Shown piece after piece: positions 49,819 through 60,040 of a DNA stretch of 64,000 bases. Where the stretch lies: assembly GCA_017744935.1 (NCBI GenBank), contig JAGIAI010000041.1, positions 21,436 to 85,435 on the forward strand, written 5' to 3'. Below the pieces are notes generated by a model that had not been told where the DNA came from, did not search any database, and was given only the letters and a program-made list of their open reading frames with translations. This DNA is from Variovorax sp. Lineage in GTDB: Bacteria > Pseudomonadota > Gammaproteobacteria > Burkholderiales > Burkholderiaceae_C. Positions within the stretch are counted from its first letter, which is position 1. Each line of letters starts with the position of its first letter. The position numbers were made by a program, and so were the translations under genes.

Positions 49819-51279
49819 ATGACAAGCTCCTTCTCCAATCTTTCCCTGGCTGAACCATTGGCGCGCGCTGTAGCCGAAATGGGTTACGAGACGATGACGC
49901 CCATCCAGGCGCAGGCCATTCCGGTGGTGTTGTCGGGCCAGGACGTCATGGGTGCCGCCCAGACCGGCACCGGCAAGACAGCCGCCTTCTCGCTGCCGCT
50001 GCTGCAGCGGATGCTCAAGCACGAGAACAGCTCGACCTCCCCGGCACGTCACCCGGTGCGCGCCCTGGTCCTGCTGCCCACGCGCGAACTGGCCGACCAG
50101 GTCGCCCAGCAGGTCAAGCTCTATTCCAAGTACACCAACCTGCGCAGCGCGGTCGTTTTCGGCGGCATCGACATGAAGCCGCAGACCATCGAGCTCAAGA
50201 AGGGCGTCGAGGTGCTGGTCGCCACGCCGGGCCGGCTGCTTGACCACATCGAAGCCAAGAATGCGGTGCTCAACCAAGTCGAGTACGTAGTGCTCGACGA
50301 AGCCGACCGCATGCTCGACATCGGCTTCCTGCCCGATCTGCAGCGCATCCTGTCGTACCTGCCCAAGCAGCGCACCACGCTGCTGTTCTCGGCGACGTTC
50401 TCCCCGGAGATCAAGCGGCTCGCCAGCAGCTACCTGCAGAACCCCGTCACGATCGAAGTCGCGCGGCCGAACGAAACTGCCTCCACCGTCGAGCAGCATT
50501 TCTTCAGCGTCGCGGAAGACGACAAGCGCCGTGCGCTCAAGCAGATCGTGCGCCAGCGCGGCATCACGCAGGCCTTCGTGTTCGTCAACAGCAAGCTGGG
50601 CTGCGCGCGCCTCGCGCGTTCGCTCGAGCGGGACGGCCTGAAGACCACCGCCCTGCACGGCGACAAGAGCCAGGACGAGCGCCTGAAGTCGCTCGCCGCG
50701 TTCAAGGCCGGCGAAGTCGACCTGCTGGTGGCCACCGACGTGGCTGCGCGCGGTCTCGACATCAAGGACGTGCCGGCGGTCTTCAACTTCGACATTCCGT
50801 TCAACGCCGAAGACTACGTGCACCGCATTGGGCGCACCGGTCGCGCCGGAGCATCCGGTCTCGCTGTGAGCTTCGCGAGCGGCGGCAATGACGTCCGCCT
50901 GGTGGCCGACATCGAGAAGCTCATCAAGAAGAAGATCGAGCTGGAGCCGGTCGAATTCGACGACGAGCGCCCGCGCGGCCGCATCAACGATGGCCGCCGC
51001 CATTGGCGCGAAGAGGGCGAAGCCGGCGACGCACGCGACGTGCTCGACACGCTCGATCGTCCTCGCGACCGCTCAGACTCGCGCCCGACCCGCAATGGCC
51101 GTCCGCATCGCGCGCCGGCTGCGCCACGCGATCCCTTCTTCGAGAAGCCCTACGAGACGCCGGAGCGTGAGGCTGCGCCCGCCTGGGAAGCCACCGCCAA
51201 GGCGACGCCGGCCCGAGGCGTCTCCAGCAACATCAAGACCAAGCGCAAAGTCGCGGCGCTCTTCAAGTCTCCCCAGTAA
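49819..51279 (+). CDS. rhlE: DEAD-box RNA helicase (RhlE-like)
   Basis: AQTGTGKTAAFSLPLLQ, VLDEADRMLDIGF, SATFS, HRIGRTGRAG. Confidence 0.93.
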   Translation: MTSSFSNLSLAEPLARAVAEMGYETMTPIQAQAIPVVLSGQDVMGAAQTGTGKTAAFSLPLLQRMLKHENSSTSPARHPVRALVLLPTRELADQVAQQVKLYSKYTNLRSAVVFGGIDMKPQTIELKKGVEVLVATPGRLLDHIEAKNAVLNQVEYVVLDEADRMLDIGFLPDLQRILSYLPKQRTTLLFSATFSPEIKRLASSYLQNPVTIEVARPNETASTVEQHFFSVAEDDKRRALKQIVRQRGITQAFVFVNSKLGCARLARSLERDGLKTTALHGDKSQDERLKSLAAFKAGEVDLLVATDVAARGLDIKDVPAVFNFDIPFNAEDYVHRIGRTGRAGASGLAVSFASGGNDVRLVADIEKLIKKKIELEPVEFDDERPRGRINDGRRHWREEGEAGDARDVLDTLDRPRDRSDSRPTRNGRPHRAPAAPRDPFFEKPYETPEREAAPAWEATAKATPARGVSSNIKTKRKVAALFKSPQ

Positions 51280-51281
51280 CC

Positions 51282-52124
51282 TCAGCCTGGTTTCTGGGCC
51301 TGAGGGCACTTCACCTGGATCAGCTCGCGCTCCTGCGGCGTCGCGCCGATCCGCACGGCGCTCAGGCAGCCGCCCCAGACGCAGCCTGTGTCGGTCGAGA
51401 TCAGGTCCGGCCTTGAAACCCAGCCGAGCGTCGACCAGTGGCCGAAAGCCACCGTCGCTGTCGAAGTCTTGCGGCCCGGCACATCGAACCAGGGCATGAA
51501 TCCATCCGGGGCTCCGGCCTCTGCGTCCTTGGATTCGAACTCCATCACCCCCTCGGCTGTGCAGTAGCGCATCCGCGTCAGGGCATTGACGATCACGCGC
51601 AGTCGCTCGGCGCCAGTCAGCGAATCGCGCCAGCGGGGAGGCTCGTTGCCGTACATGGTTCGAAAGAAGGCCGCCACGTCCGGTCCTCGCAGGGCAGATT
51701 GGAGCTCGCCTGCCAGGCGCATCGTGTCCTCGACAGTCCATTGTGGCAGCACGCCCGCGTGCACCGTCAGCAGCGTGCCGCCGCCGATGTCATGGCGCAG
51801 CGCCAGGTGTTGATGGCGCAGCCAGTCGAGCATCGCGCCGCGGTCCGGCGCTTCGAGCACGGCGGCCAGCGTGTCCTTGCGACCGGCCTTGCGCGCGCCA
51901 TAAGCCACACCCAGAAGATGCAGGTCGTGGTTGCCGAGCAGGCTCTGCGCCGCGGCGCCGAATCCGTGGATGCGCCGCAGCACCTTGGCCGAAGCGGGCC
52001 CGCGATTCACGAGGTCGCCGAGCACGACCAGCCGGTCGCGGCTCGGGGAGAAGTCGATCTTGTCCAGCAGCCGTTGCAGGGGTTCGTCGCAGCCCTGCAG
52101 ATCACCGATCAAGTAAAGTGCCAT
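51282..52124 (-). CDS. apaH: Symmetrical bis(5'-nucleosyl)-tetraphosphatase
   Basis: MALYLIGDLQGCDEPLQRLL, LVVLGDLVNRGPASAKVL, LLGNHDLHLL. Confidence 0.95.
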   Translation of the reverse strand: MALYLIGDLQGCDEPLQRLLDKIDFSPSRDRLVVLGDLVNRGPASAKVLRRIHGFGAAAQSLLGNHDLHLLGVAYGARKAGRKDTLAAVLEAPDRGAMLDWLRHQHLALRHDIGGGTLLTVHAGVLPQWTVEDTMRLAGELQSALRGPDVAAFFRTMYGNEPPRWRDSLTGAERLRVIVNALTRMRYCTAEGVMEFESKDAEAGAPDGFMPWFDVPGRKTSTATVAFGHWSTLGWVSRPDLISTDTGCVWGGCLSAVRIGATPQERELIQVKCPQAQKPG

Positions 52125-52147
52125 GGTCCCCATTCTCTCCTGCGTTC

Positions 52148-53461
52148 ATGGACGTATTCCTCCTGGCTTTGCTGACCACGGTCAACGCGTTGTTTGCAAT
52201 GTCCGAAATGGCCCTTTCCACCAGCCGCCGCGCGCGCCTTGCCGCGCTGGCCGAGACGGGGGATGCGGGCGCCGCCGCGGCGCTCAAGCTGATGGAGAAC
52301 CCGACGCGGTTTCTTTCCACGGTGCAGATCGGCATTACCTCGATCGGCATGTTGAGCGGCATCGTCGGTGAAGCCGCGTTCGCCGAGCCGCTCGGCGCGT
52401 GGATGGAGGAAATGGGCCTTGGCCGTGGCACGGCCAGCATCGCGTCCACCGCTGTCGTGGTGACCTGCATCACCTTCTTCACGATCATCTTCGGCGAGCT
52501 GGTGCCCAAGCGCATTGGCCAGCTCTACCCCGAGCCGGTGGCCCGCTACGTGGCCACGCCCATGCGCTGGCTCGCTTCCATTGCCAAGCCGTTCGTGCTG
52601 TTGTTGTCGAGTGCGACTGCGGCCACGCTCAAGCTCCTGCGCATCGATTCGAACGCCGCCCGCCTGGTCACCGAGGAGGAGATTTCTGCGAGCCTGGAGG
52701 AGGGCGTCGATGCCGGCGTGATCGAGATGCACGAGCACCAGATGGTGCGCAACGTGTTCCACCTCGACGACCGCCGGCTGACCTCGCTCATGATCCCGCG
52801 CGCCGACATCGAATGGCTCGATGCGTCGCTGACCATTGCCGAGAGCCTGCAGAGGGTGTCGGAGGCGGGTGCGCGCAACCAGGTCCACTCGTGGTATCCG
52901 GTGTGCCGCAACTCGCTCGATGACGTGGTGGGCGTCACCAGCGTGGCGCATCTTCTCAAGCTTGGACCGGAGCATCGAGGCACGGTCGGAGAAGCGGTGC
53001 AGCCCGCGGTTTTCGTACCCGAAACGCTCACGGGCATGGAACTGCTCGAGCAGTTTCGCTCGCGCGCCGGGCGGCTGGTCTTCGTCGTCGATGAGTACGG
53101 CGTGGTGCAGGGCCTGATGACGCCGCGCGACCTGCTCGAAGCCATCACCGGCGAATTGCAAGTGCCGACGCACGCCGAAGCCTGGGCGCGACAGCGCGCC
53201 GACGGCATCTGGGAGCTCGACGGGCTGATGCCGGTGTCGGAGCTGCGCGCACGCCTCGGCATCCGCGAGTTGCCGGACGAGGATCGCGGCCGCTACAACA
53301 CGGTCGCCGGCCTGCTGATGTTCGTCTCTGGCCAGTTGCCGGAGGTCGGGGAGCACATCGACTGCGCCGGCTGGTGCTTCGAGGTGGCCGCGCTCGACGG
53401 CAGGCGGATCGACCGCGTCATGGCCCATCCCGACAAGCGGCCGCCCGAACAGGTGTCCTGA
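52148..53461 (+). CDS. Hemolysin/CNNM-CorC family transporter-associated protein
   Basis: MDVFLLALLTTVNALFAMSEMALSTSRRARL; CBS region and C-terminal domain (LVFVVDEYGVVQGLMTPRDLLEAITGEL). Confidence 0.93.
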   Translation: MDVFLLALLTTVNALFAMSEMALSTSRRARLAALAETGDAGAAAALKLMENPTRFLSTVQIGITSIGMLSGIVGEAAFAEPLGAWMEEMGLGRGTASIASTAVVVTCITFFTIIFGELVPKRIGQLYPEPVARYVATPMRWLASIAKPFVLLLSSATAATLKLLRIDSNAARLVTEEEISASLEEGVDAGVIEMHEHQMVRNVFHLDDRRLTSLMIPRADIEWLDASLTIAESLQRVSEAGARNQVHSWYPVCRNSLDDVVGVTSVAHLLKLGPEHRGTVGEAVQPAVFVPETLTGMELLEQFRSRAGRLVFVVDEYGVVQGLMTPRDLLEAITGELQVPTHAEAWARQRADGIWELDGLMPVSELRARLGIRELPDEDRGRYNTVAGLLMFVSGQLPEVGEHIDCAGWCFEVAALDGRRIDRVMAHPDKRPPEQVS

Positions 53462-53514
53462 GCGCGCAATCGACCCCGCTCCTATACTGGCCGGCCCCTA
53501 TCCGGAGACCCGCC

Positions 53515-54648
53515 ATGACCCTGCCGAGCAAGACCCTGCAGATCCGTTCCCTCGTTCGCAGCAGCGGCGAACTCGAACTCTCGCTTCAGGAAGACCGCAT
53601 TCCCCAGCCCGCCGCGAACGAAGTGGTGGTGCGGATTGAGGCGTCGCCGATGAATCCATCCGACCTGGGCCTGCTGTTCGGCGCGGCGGACCTGCGCACC
53701 GCGAAGGCCTCGGGCACGCCCGAGCGGCCCGTCGTGACGGCAACCATCCCCGAGGCAGCCATGAAGAGCATGGCCGGCCGTGCGGACCAGTCCATGCCGG
53801 TTGGCAATGAAGGCGCAGGTGTGGTTGTGGCAGCCGGTGCTTCGCCGCAGGCGCAGGCCCTGCTGGGCAAGACCGTGGCGGCGATCGGCGGCGCGATGTA
53901 CTCGCAATACCGCTGCATCGATGCCGCCCAGTGCATGGCCCTGCCGGAAGGCGCGACCGCGGCCGAGGGTGCTTCGTCGTTCGTCAATCCGCTCACGGCG
54001 CTCGGCATGGTCGAGACCATGCGGCGCGAAGGCCACAAGGCGCTCGTGCACACGGCCGCGGCGTCGAACCTCGGGCAGATGCTCAACCGCATCTGCATCA
54101 AGGATGGCATTCCCCTGGTGAACATCGTCCGCAAGCAGGAGCAGGAAGACATCCTGCGCGGCATCGGCGCCAAATACGTGTGCAACGCCACCTCGCCGAC
54201 CTTCATGCAGGACCTGACGGATGCGCTGACGGCGACCGGCGCCACGCTAGCTTTCGATGCGACCGGTGGCGGCAAGCTGGCGGGGCAGATCCTCAATTGC
54301 ATGGAAGCCGCGCTCTTGCGCAACGCGACCGAATACAGCCGCTACGGCACCACCACGCACAAGCAGGTCTACATCTACGGCGGGCTCGATCGCGGGCCGA
54401 CCGAATTCACACGCGGCTTCGGCATGAGCTGGGGGATGGGGGGCTGGTTGCTGTTCCCGTTCCTGATGAAGATCGGGCCCGAAGGCGCGGAGAAGCTCAA
54501 GGCGCGCGTGGCGGCCGAACTGAAGACGACCTTCGCGAGCCGCTACACGAAGGAAGTGTCGATGGTGGAAGCACTCTCGCTGGACGAGATTGCGGTCTAT
54601 TCGAAGCAGGCGACCGGCGAGAAGTACCTGCTCAATCCGAGCCGGTAA
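53515..54648 (+). CDS. Zinc-type alcohol dehydrogenase-like (MDR) oxidoreductase
   Basis: NEVVVRIEASPMNPSDLGLLFG, VGNEGAGVVVAAG; MDR fold. Confidence 0.88.
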   Translation: MTLPSKTLQIRSLVRSSGELELSLQEDRIPQPAANEVVVRIEASPMNPSDLGLLFGAADLRTAKASGTPERPVVTATIPEAAMKSMAGRADQSMPVGNEGAGVVVAAGASPQAQALLGKTVAAIGGAMYSQYRCIDAAQCMALPEGATAAEGASSFVNPLTALGMVETMRREGHKALVHTAAASNLGQMLNRICIKDGIPLVNIVRKQEQEDILRGIGAKYVCNATSPTFMQDLTDALTATGATLAFDATGGGKLAGQILNCMEAALLRNATEYSRYGTTTHKQVYIYGGLDRGPTEFTRGFGMSWGMGGWLLFPFLMKIGPEGAEKLKARVAAELKTTFASRYTKEVSMVEALSLDEIAVYSKQATGEKYLLNPSR

Positions 54649-54666
54649 TCTATCGGCTCGACCGCC

Positions 54667-55122
54667 TCAACCCATCGCGAGGCGCGTGCCGCCGCCGGAC
54701 GTCGTCTTGCGGATGCCGTCCGGCCCGTAGAAGAGCTGCACGCTCGATTGCAGGAACTGCAGCGCCTTCTGCGTGAAGTCGAGGTGCGTGTGGACGATCG
54801 ATCCGTTGCGCAGGTTCTGCTGGCGGGCCTTCTCGGCCAGCTCCTGCAGCGCCTGCCAGGCCTGGCGGGTCGCTTCGCCGCCGGCCATCGCGGCGGCATC
54901 GGCGCCGGCGGCTCCGGGTTCGAAACCGAGTGCTGATTGCGCGGTCTCGCGCTGGCGGTCGATTTCTGCAATGCGGTCGAGCAGCTGTACCTTCTGTTCG
55001 GTGATCTGTTCCAGGTCCCCGAAGCGACGCTCGGTCATGGCGTTCTCTTCCTCGGCGAGCAGCACCAGGAATTCCTCGATGCAGGATTTCTCCGCATGAA
55101 GGTACAGCAGCATCGTGTTCAT
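54667..55122 (-). CDS. flgN: Flagellar chaperone FlgN
   Basis: Short helical protein overlapping flgM; LLAEEENAMTERRFGDLEQITEQKVQLLDRIAEIDRQRE. Confidence 0.88.
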   Translation of the reverse strand: MNTMLLYLHAEKSCIEEFLVLLAEEENAMTERRFGDLEQITEQKVQLLDRIAEIDRQRETAQSALGFEPGAAGADAAAMAGGEATRQAWQALQELAEKARQQNLRNGSIVHTHLDFTQKALQFLQSSVQLFYGPDGIRKTTSGGGTRLAMG

Positions 55123-55409
55123 GAGTTCTTTCGGGAATCGAGCAGGTCGCGAACGCTGTCCATCAGGCCGTCGGCGATGCGTTCGGGGTTGACCTGGTAG
55201 CGCCCGGCGCGGATGTCCTCGCGGATCGCGGCGACGCGGGCGGCATCGAAATCACCGCCGGTGGCGCCCGGCAGGGTGTGGACCTGGGCGGAGACCTGAA
55301 CAGCATCCTTTGACGACCCGGCGGCTCCGGCGGAACTCGCGGAGGCGGAACCCGACTTCGCGGGGCGGATGAGAGGCGTCGCCGATGACGCTGGTTGATC
55401 GATTTTCAC
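55119..55409 (-). CDS. flgM: Anti-sigma-28 factor FlgM
   Basis: FDAARVAAIREDIRAGRYQVNPERIADGLMDSVRDLL is the FlgM core. Confidence 0.93.
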   Translation of the reverse strand: MKIDQPASSATPLIRPAKSGSASASSAGAAGSSKDAVQVSAQVHTLPGATGGDFDAARVAAIREDIRAGRYQVNPERIADGLMDSVRDLLDSRKNS

Positions 55410-55437
55410 AATGGTTCCTCAAAGGGGGCTCGCCCCT

Positions 55438-55464
55438 ATATCGGCGAAACGCAGTGGAACTTTA
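55438..55464 (-). promoter_or_regulatory. Sigma-28 (FliA) promoter of flgM
   Basis: Minus strand TAAAGTTC-N11-GCCGATAT versus enterobacterial consensus TAAAGTTT-N11-GCCGATAA. Confidence 0.85.
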
Positions 55465-55536
55465 GGGCTTCGAGGCTGGATTGACGATCCATGAAGACCA
55501 CTACGCGTCCATACGTACATTTGCGTACCTGCAGCC

Positions 55537-56241
55537 TTACTGCGAGAGCCGGATCTGGCCCTCTTCGTCGGCGATGCCACTCACCAGACGGCCATCGCGC
55601 GTCTTGGCCTGCACGGCGGCACCGACTTCGGCGCGCGTCATGGCCTTGCCTTCGGTGCTGACGGTGAAGCCCGCGCCCTGCGCGACCACCTGCACTGTCT
55701 GCCCTTGCTGGATGACGATCATGGTGCGCACGTGTTCCTTGCGCAGCGGTGCGCCCGCGGTGATTCTCTGTGCGCTGGTGACGCCACGCAGGGCACCCGC
55801 ATCGGTAACCACCGAACGCGGCAGCCCGGTGAGATCGCCGGTGCGTTCGATGAAATCACCCGCTCCCAGAGCCACTCCTGGCTCGATCGCGCGCGCAGCC
55901 ACGAAATAGCGACCTTCCACCGACACATTGGCAGAAACGAAGCGGGTCCATGGTTTGTCGCCGCGGCAGCGCAGTCCGATGGAGACGCGTCCCCACGGCG
56001 CGGTGCCGGTCGGCATGAACGCCTCGTAATCGCTGCAAGGCGGAAGCGCACCACCCGTGGGCACGAAAGTCACCTTGGCCTTGCCCGGCAACCCGGAAGT
56101 CTGCACTTGCAGGTAGCGTTCGACGGCCTCCCGTGCCTTTTCAGGCAACTGGGAAGCGGCAAAGGAGGCCACGCCGACGCCCGCCATGCATGCCGGCAGA
56201 ACGATGCGGAGGAGCCGTGTGAAGGTCTTGCGTGGTTCCAT
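55537..56241 (-). CDS. flgA: Flagellar basal body P-ring formation chaperone FlgA
   Basis: SAF-type C-terminus: VAARAIEPGVALGAGDFIERTGDLTGLPRSVVTDAGALRGVTSAQRITAGAPLRKEHVR. Confidence 0.92.
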   Translation of the reverse strand: MEPRKTFTRLLRIVLPACMAGVGVASFAASQLPEKAREAVERYLQVQTSGLPGKAKVTFVPTGGALPPCSDYEAFMPTGTAPWGRVSIGLRCRGDKPWTRFVSANVSVEGRYFVAARAIEPGVALGAGDFIERTGDLTGLPRSVVTDAGALRGVTSAQRITAGAPLRKEHVRTMIVIQQGQTVQVVAQGAGFTVSTEGKAMTRAEVGAAVQAKTRDGRLVSGIADEEGQIRLSQ

Positions 56242-56416
56242 GGGAATCGGTGTGTTGCCGGGGGATTCTAGGAAGACACCCCCGGAAGCGAAGTGCTGAA
56301 GTGCTGCCGAAAACCCCCTTTGTTCGACCCATTGCAAAAGCGTCTCGTGCATAGACTCGCTTTCCATCTGTCGCCATGCCCAGTGCGAGCGCGACGCCAC
56401 AAAGGATGGAAAGAAG

Positions 56417-56824
56417 ATGATCGACAAGCTGGATGCGGCGCTTCGCTTCAACCGCGAAGCACTCAATCTGCGGGCTGAGCGCCAGGAAGTGCTGGCGGCC
56501 AACATCGCCCACGCCGACACGCCCAACTACAAGGCGCGAGACTTCGACTTCAGCAGCAGGCTCTCGCAGGCTGTCGAGCAGGGCCGCCAGGCGCAGTCGT
56601 TCGCGATGTCGACGACCTCGTCGCGCCACCTCGCGGGCGAGGCCAAGTCGATGCCCGACCAGGATCTTCTTTATCGCGTGCCCACGCAGTCGAGCATCGA
56701 CGGCAACACCGTCGAGATGGACGTCGAGCGCATCAACTTCGCCGACAACGCGCTGCGCTATGAGTCGAACCTCACGGTGCTCAGTTCGAAGATCAAGACC
56801 ATGCTGGCCGCGGTCCAGCAATAA
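56417..56824 (+). CDS. flgB: Flagellar basal-body rod protein FlgB
   Basis: RAERQEVLAANIAHADTPNYKARDFDF; NTVEMDVERINFADNALRYE. Confidence 0.96.
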   Translation: MIDKLDAALRFNREALNLRAERQEVLAANIAHADTPNYKARDFDFSSRLSQAVEQGRQAQSFAMSTTSSRHLAGEAKSMPDQDLLYRVPTQSSIDGNTVEMDVERINFADNALRYESNLTVLSSKIKTMLAAVQQ

Positions 56825-56842
56825 AGCACGAGGAGCCATTCG

Positions 56843-57259
56843 ATGCCACTCCCGAGTGCTTCCATGAACATCTTCAGCGTGGCGGGCTCCGCCATGACCG
56901 CGCAGTCGCAGCGCATGAACGTGACCGCGAGCAACCTCGCCAACGCGGAAAGCGTCGCGGGCCCCGATGGCCAGCCGTACCGCGCCAAGCAGGTCGTCTT
57001 CGAGGTCGCGCCTTCGGGCCAGCAGGACATCGGCGGTGTGCAGGTCTCGGGCGTGGTCGAAGACCAGTCGCCCGCCAAGATGGTCTACGACCCGAAGAAC
57101 CCGCATGCCAATCCCGACGGCTACGTCGCGATGTCGAACGTCAACGTGGTCGAGGAGATGACCAACATGATCTCGGCCTCGCGCAGCTACCAGGCCAACG
57201 TCGAGGTGCTCAACACCGCCAAGACGCTGATGGTCAAGACGCTGACCATCGGTCAGTAA
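56843..57259 (+). CDS. flgC: Flagellar basal-body rod protein FlgC
   Basis: [26 protein letters not shown]-terminal [32 protein letters not shown]. Confidence 0.96.
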   Translation: MPLPSASMNIFSVAGSAMTAQSQRMNVTASNLANAESVAGPDGQPYRAKQVVFEVAPSGQQDIGGVQVSGVVEDQSPAKMVYDPKNPHANPDGYVAMSNVNVVEEMTNMISASRSYQANVEVLNTAKTLMVKTLTIGQ

Positions 57260-57285
57260 TCCAACCGCGAAGAAAGAAGAAAGCC

Positions 57286-57972
57286 ATGGCGATCGCCGAC
57301 ACCTCATCCATCAGCGGCGCGAATGCCGCCAGCGCCGCGGCCAGCACCGCGAGCGTCTCCAGCAGCGACAACGAGCAGCGCTTTCTCAAGCTGCTGGTCG
57401 CGCAGCTCAACAACCAGGACCCGCTCAATCCGATGGAGAACGCGGAGCTGACTTCGCAGCTCGCGCAGATGAGCACCGTGAGCGGCATCGAGAAGCTCAA
57501 CAGCACGCTGTCGGGCCTCGTGAGCCAGACCGGCTCGAACCAGGTGCTGCAGGCCGCATCGCTCATCGGCTATGCAGTGCTGTCGCCCGGCAACTCGCTC
57601 ACCACCACCGCGCCGGCGGAGGGCGAGGACCCGGCCGTCAAGGCTTTCGCGGTGGAACTGCCAGGCACGGCATCCGACGTGCAGATCAAGATCGTCGACG
57701 CCACCGGCAAGACCGTGCGCACCATCGACGCAGGTTCCATGAACGAAGGCGTGAACGCCGTCGCATGGGACGGCAAGGACGACGCGGGCAACGTCGTGCC
57801 CGCAGGCAACTACACCTTCACGGTCGCCGCCACCAACGGCAGCACCGCCGTGTCCTCGACCGCGCTCACGTTCGCGCAGGTCGCCGCGGTCAAGCAGGGC
57901 ACCAGCGGCGTCACGCTCGAACTCGCCACCGGCCAGAGCATCGGCCTGTCCGATGTGCGCATGTATCTCTGA
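57286..57972 (+). CDS. flgD: Flagellar hook assembly protein FlgD
   Basis: FLKLLVAQLNNQDPLNPMENAELTSQLAQMSTVSGIEKLN; FlgD Ig-like C-terminus. Confidence 0.96.
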   Translation: MAIADTSSISGANAASAAASTASVSSSDNEQRFLKLLVAQLNNQDPLNPMENAELTSQLAQMSTVSGIEKLNSTLSGLVSQTGSNQVLQAASLIGYAVLSPGNSLTTTAPAEGEDPAVKAFAVELPGTASDVQIKIVDATGKTVRTIDAGSMNEGVNAVAWDGKDDAGNVVPAGNYTFTVAATNGSTAVSSTALTFAQVAAVKQGTSGVTLELATGQSIGLSDVRMYL

Positions 57973-58007
57973 CCTCCAACCCAACGCATTGAACTAAGGA
58001 ATCCATC

Positions 58008-59240
58008 ATGGCCTTTTCCCAGGGCATCAGCGGCCTCGGCGCCGCTGCCGCGAATCTCGACGTCATCGGCAACAACATCGCCAACTCGGGCACTGTGGGC
58101 TTCAAGTCGTCCACCGCCACCTTCTCGGACATCTATGCCGGCTCGCGCGTCGGCCTCGGCGTCGCGGTGTCGGGTGTGGTGCAGGACTTCTCGCAGGGCG
58201 TGACGCAGACCAGCAGCCGTCCGCTCGACGTGGCGATCATGAACGGCAACGGCTTCTTCCGCATGACCAGTGCGACAGGCGAAGTCATGTACTCGCGCAA
58301 CGGCCAGTTCACCCAGGACAAGGACGGCTACATCGTCAACGCGGCCGGCCTGCGCCTTACCGGCTATGGCGTCAACGCCAGCGGCGGCATCAGCGGCGGC
58401 ACACCTACCGCGATCCAGATCCCGACCGCGCCGATGTCGCCCAACGCGACCACCGGCGTGCAGGCCGAGTTCAACGTCGACTCGCGCAGCACCGTGCCGA
58501 CGAAGACGCCCTTCGATCCGACCGACTCCGACACCTTCAACTACTCGAACGCGATCGGCCCGGTGTACGACTCTCTCGGCAATCCGCACGACCTCGCGGT
58601 GTACTTCGTGAAGACGGGCGCCAACTCGTGGGATACGTACGGCACCATCGACGGCACGCAGATCCAGCTGCCCGCGCCCGCAACGGCGGGCTCGCCGCTG
58701 GGCTCGATGACCTTCGACACCAACGGAAACCTTACCGCGCCCGCCAGCGGAAAGATCACGCTTCCGACGCTGACCTACACCAACGGCGCAGCCGCGTCGA
58801 ACATCACCGTCGACCTGAGCGGCACCACGCAGGTCGGTGCTGCCAACGGCATGAGCAAGCTCGCGCAGGACGGCTACACCTCCGGCCAGCTCACATCGTT
58901 CTCGATCAACGGGGACGGCACGATCACCGGCAAGTTCTCCAACGAGCAGACCAAGCTGCTGGGCCAGGTCGTGCTGTCGTCCTTCGCCAACCCCAACGGC
59001 CTCGAGCCCAAGGGCGACAACATGTACGCCGAGACGGCAGCTTCCGGCGCGGCGCTCACCGGCACGCCGGCCGAAGGCAGCAAGCTCGGCTCGCTTGCCT
59101 CGGGCGCCCTCGAATCGTCCAACGTCGACCTGACCTCGGAACTCGTCAACCTCATCGTCGCGCAGCGCAACTACCAGGCCAACGCGCAGACCGTGAAGAC
59201 GCAGGACCAGGTCATGCAGACGCTGATGAACATCCGCTGA
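58008..59240 (+). CDS. flgE: Flagellar hook protein FlgE
   Basis: MAFSQGISGLGAAAANLDVIGNNIANSGTVGFKSS; C-terminal SNVDLTSELVNLIVAQRNYQANAQTVKTQDQ. Confidence 0.96.
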   Translation: MAFSQGISGLGAAAANLDVIGNNIANSGTVGFKSSTATFSDIYAGSRVGLGVAVSGVVQDFSQGVTQTSSRPLDVAIMNGNGFFRMTSATGEVMYSRNGQFTQDKDGYIVNAAGLRLTGYGVNASGGISGGTPTAIQIPTAPMSPNATTGVQAEFNVDSRSTVPTKTPFDPTDSDTFNYSNAIGPVYDSLGNPHDLAVYFVKTGANSWDTYGTIDGTQIQLPAPATAGSPLGSMTFDTNGNLTAPASGKITLPTLTYTNGAAASNITVDLSGTTQVGAANGMSKLAQDGYTSGQLTSFSINGDGTITGKFSNEQTKLLGQVVLSSFANPNGLEPKGDNMYAETAASGAALTGTPAEGSKLGSLASGALESSNVDLTSELVNLIVAQRNYQANAQTVKTQDQVMQTLMNIR

Positions 59241-59262
59241 CGCGACGCGATAGGAGCCACCA

Positions 59263-60003
59263 GTGGATCGAATGCTGTATGTCGCGATGAGCGGCGCCAA
59301 GCAGGCCATGGAGCAGCAGACCTCGGTCGCCAACAACATGGCGAACGTGTCGACGCCGGGCTTCCGTGCGCAGATCAACGCATTCCGCGCGGTGCCCGTG
59401 ATGGGCGAGGAATCGCCCACGCGCGCCTTCGTGGCCGCGACCACGCCGGGCGCCGACTTCCGGCAGGGTCCGGTGACGGACACCGGCCGCGAGCTCGATG
59501 TCGCGGTGCGCGGCGACGGCTGGCTGACGGTCCAGACACCGACCGGCGAGGCCTACACCCGCGTCGGCAACCTCCAGGTGGCATCCGACGGCCAGGTCAC
59601 GACCATGGGCGGACGCCCGGTGGTCGGCGATGGCGGCGGGCTGGTGATCCCGCCGGGCTCGTCAGTGACCATCGCCGCCGACGGCAGCATCACCGCACAC
59701 GCGCCCGGCGATCCATTGACGGGCCTGAACATCGTCGGCCGCATGAAGCTCGTGAATCCGCCGACGACCGACCTGGTGCGCGGCGAAGACGGCCTCTTCC
59801 GCATGCGCCCGGGCCTTCCGCCCGCCGAAGCCGACAACGCAGTGACCGTCACGCCCGGCGCCATCGAAGGCAGCAACGTCAATCCCGTCGAAGCCATGGT
59901 GGCCATGATCGCCAACGGGCGCAGCTTCGAGATGCAGATGAAGTCCATCCAGTCCGCCGACACCAACGCGCAGTCGGCCAACAAGCTGCTCGCCTACGGC
60001 TGA
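59263..60003 (+). CDS. flgF: Flagellar basal-body rod protein FlgF (GTG start)
   Basis: MDRMLYVAMSGAKQAMEQQTSVANNMANVSTPGFRAQ; located between flgE and flgG. Confidence 0.95.
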   Translation: MDRMLYVAMSGAKQAMEQQTSVANNMANVSTPGFRAQINAFRAVPVMGEESPTRAFVAATTPGADFRQGPVTDTGRELDVAVRGDGWLTVQTPTGEAYTRVGNLQVASDGQVTTMGGRPVVGDGGGLVIPPGSSVTIAADGSITAHAPGDPLTGLNIVGRMKLVNPPTTDLVRGEDGLFRMRPGLPPAEADNAVTVTPGAIEGSNVNPVEAMVAMIANGRSFEMQMKSIQSADTNAQSANKLLAYG

Positions 60004-60040
60004 TCCGCCCTGACCAGCAGCAACCCCGCAGGAGCCATTC

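Noticed and set aside
52109-53428. 439-aa minus-strand ORF opposite the CNNM/hemolysin-type gene
   Set aside because: Antisense, compositionally biased; plus-strand protein has clear family motifs.
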